A DNA stretch of 60,000 bases from Apostichopus japonicus (Eukaryota > Echinodermata > Holothuroidea > Aspidochirotida > Stichopodidae). Below are positions 57,973 to 60,000 of the stretch, in pieces. A program made the position numbers and the translations under genes. Position 1 is the stretch's first letter, and the number at the start of each line of letters is the position of its first letter. Under the pieces are notes generated by a model, which saw only the letters and a program-made list of their open reading frames with translations, had not been told where the DNA came from and did not search any database. The stretch spans positions 3,669,001 to 3,729,000 of the forward strand of contig NC_092563.1 in the NCBI RefSeq assembly GCF_037975245.1, given 5' to 3'.

Positions 57973-60000
57973 CTGTGACACTTGCTTGGGTACGCTCTAT
58001 CTCAATAAGGGAATGTTGGATTGAGGCCAAACTTGGACTATAGATCCGCCATATGGAGAAGGTGTGCCCTATTGTTTTTGGTGCTCACAAAGGTCACCAA
58101 AGGTCAGTTATGGTCCAAAAACCGAAAATATTAAAACTGCAATAACTCCCAGTGCCAATGTGCGACAAGGTTGATATTTTGGGACAAGTTGTGAACTGGT
58201 TAGGGGAACATTTTCAAACTTAACGGTCATGTGATCCGAGGTCACCAAAGGTCAATTAATGATAAAAAACTAGTATTTTTGCGATAACTTGAGAACAAAT
58301 TGTCCGTTTGGGTTGGGAGTTGCCTCAATGTCATCCAATTGTCGACCCGCATCTTGGTGACCCTTGACCTCAATTTGACCTCTGGTGACCTTTTCGTGTT
58401 TTTGGGATTTTTACAGTTTCGATGCTATTTTCAGATGTCAAAGGTACCTTCTGATCATAAATGTCAATAGGTTGACCCCGTGTGACCTTTATGTGCGAAG
58501 TTATATGAGGTCAAAGTTTTTCGGTCGGAGTTAGGACGGTTGTACAGACTTTTCGTTTTGTTTTTTGGAATCAGGAGATTAAACTACATCTGAAACCAAG
58601 GTCAAAAGGTCAAAGGTCACATTAGAAAAAATGTGCTTATTTTGGGAGGAAACGAGCAAAAAAGAAAATGTTTGGTTTTGATGCTAGATTTGGATATCAA
58701 AGGTACCTTCCGATCAAAAATGTCAATTGGTTGACACTCGTGTGACCTTCGTGTGCGAAGTTATACGAGGTCAAAGTTAATTTTCAGACATTTAATGCAA
58801 CAACTCCCAGTTCCAAGGTGTGACATGGTTGATATTTTTGGACAAGTTGCAAATGGTATAGGGGAATATTTTCAAACTTAACGGTCATGTGATCCGAGGT
58901 CACCAAAGGTCAATTAATGTCAAAAAACTAGTATTTTGGGGGTAGAAAATGGGCAAAGAAAAAAATGTTTGAATTTTTATAGTTTGATGCTCTAATTTAG
59001 GTCTCATCAATCAAAAATGTCAATAAGTTGACCCAAGGTGACCTTTGTACGTTAAGTTATATGAGGTCAAAGTTAATTTTCAGACATTTAGTGTAATAAC
59101 TCCCAGTGCCAAGGTGTTACACAGTTGATATTTTTGGAGTAGTTGCAAATGGTATAGGGGAATATTTTCAAACTTAACGATCATGTGATCCGAGGTCACC
59201 AAAGGTCAATTAATGATAAAAAACTAGTATTTTTGCGATAACTTGAGAACAAATTGTCCGTTAGGGTTGGGAGTTGCTTCAATGTAATCCAATTGTCGAC
59301 CCGCATCTGGGTGACCCTTGACCTCAATTTGACCTCTGGTGACCTTTTTAGTGTTTTGTGGATTTTTACAGTTTCGATGCTATTTTCAGATGTTAAAGGT
59401 ACCTTCTGATCATAAATGTCAATGGGTTGACCCCCGTGTGACCTTCGTGTGCGAAGTTATATGAGGTCAAAGTTAATTTTCAGACATTTAATGCAATAAC
59501 TCCCAGTGCCAAGGTGTTACACAGTTGATATTTTTGGAGTAGTTGCAAATGGTATAGGGGAATATTTTCAAACTTAACGGTTATGTGATGCAAGGTCACC
59601 AAAGGTCAATTAATGATAAAAAACTAGTATTTTTGCGATAACTTGAGAACAAATTGTCCTTTAGAGTTGGGAGTTGCTTCAATGAAATCCAATTGCCGAC
59701 CCGCATCTGGGTGACTCTTGACCTCAATTTGACCTCTGGTGACCTTTTCGTGTTTTGTAGATTTTTTACAGTTTCGATGCTATTTTCAGATGTTAAAGGT
59801 ACCTTCTGATCATAAATGTCAATAGGTTGACCCCTGTGTGACCTTCGTGTGTGAAGTTATATGAGGTCAAAGTTAATTTTCAGACATTTAATGCAATAAC
59901 TCCCAGTGCCAAGGTGTGACAAGGTTGATATTTTTGGAGTAGTTGCAAATGGTATAGGGGAATATTTTCAAATTTAACGGTTATGTGATACAAGGTCACC
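57973..60000. repeat. Complex tandem repeat, about 400-bp unit, rich in AGGTCA; runs off window
   Basis: Near-identical blocks recur. 'caataactcccagtgccaag' begins near 58138, 58797 (variant), 59095, 59493 and 59894. 'gcgataacttgagaacaaat' occurs near 58282, 59236 and 59635. 'gtaccttctgatcataaatg' occurs near 58444, 59399 and 59800. The last two full units are close to 400 bp apart; earlier spacing is irregular through deletions. By eye there are about 33 AGGTCA/TGACCT hexamers in about 2 kb, in fixed spacings. No coding frame survives. The array continues past 60,000. Confidence 0.88.

Noticed and set aside
57973-60000. CRISPR-like array, considered because of regular repeats
   Set aside because: Units are about 400 bp with no short repeat and unique spacer alternation, and the context is eukaryotic; this is a satellite-like tandem repeat.

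Overview
The window is eukaryotic, intron-rich and AT-rich, with abundant interspersed and tandem repeats. It holds two protein genes, both on the + strand. The COG4 protein is clearly metazoan. The low-GC, repeat-dense background and the repeat types point to a marine invertebrate deuterostome, most likely an echinoderm such as a sea cucumber. That placement is inference and no single feature proves it.

Region 1 (1 to about 13,910) is the 3' part of COG4, which encodes subunit 4 of the conserved oligomeric Golgi tethering complex. Sixteen exons can be placed. Their phases join without a break and encode 690 residues up to the natural stop at 12,129; roughly the first 80-90 codons lie before the window. 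Introns carry a tRNA-Thr-like relic, a degenerate minisatellite and the 3' end of a dead non-LTR retrotransposon. A 3'UTR of about 1.8 kb probably ends after an AATAAA at 13,884.

Region 2 (about 13,910 to 45,424) has no recognisable protein gene. It holds two (TA)n tracts, a 1,218-bp hAT-like non-autonomous transposon with near 100-bp inverted termini, a tandem repeat of about 148 bp carrying AGGTCA direct repeats, a MITE with perfect 17-bp inverted ends, a minisatellite of about 23 bp, and several pairs or triplets of diverged dispersed repeats. Two CpG-rich patches, one with a textbook splice donor, could be the promoter or non-coding first exon of the next gene; this is unproven.

Region 3 (45,425 to about 55,240) is a gene for a large nuclear protein of 2,920 residues with ten C2H2-type zinc fingers in four clusters (3+2+3+2). 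It is encoded by a 1.2-kb exon and a 7.57-kb exon. An in-frame stop just upstream fixes the start. I do not recognise an orthologue.

Region 4 (55,240 to 60,000) is intergenic or downstream sequence. It ends in a complex tandem repeat with a unit of about 400 bp that runs off the window and contains about 33 copies of the nuclear-receptor half-site AGGTCA, many in DR4 and DR5 spacing.

The two genes show no functional link: one serves vesicle tethering at the Golgi and the other looks like a transcriptional regulator. The most interesting unexplained structures are the AGGTCA-rich tandem arrays and the modular build of the giant zinc-finger protein.
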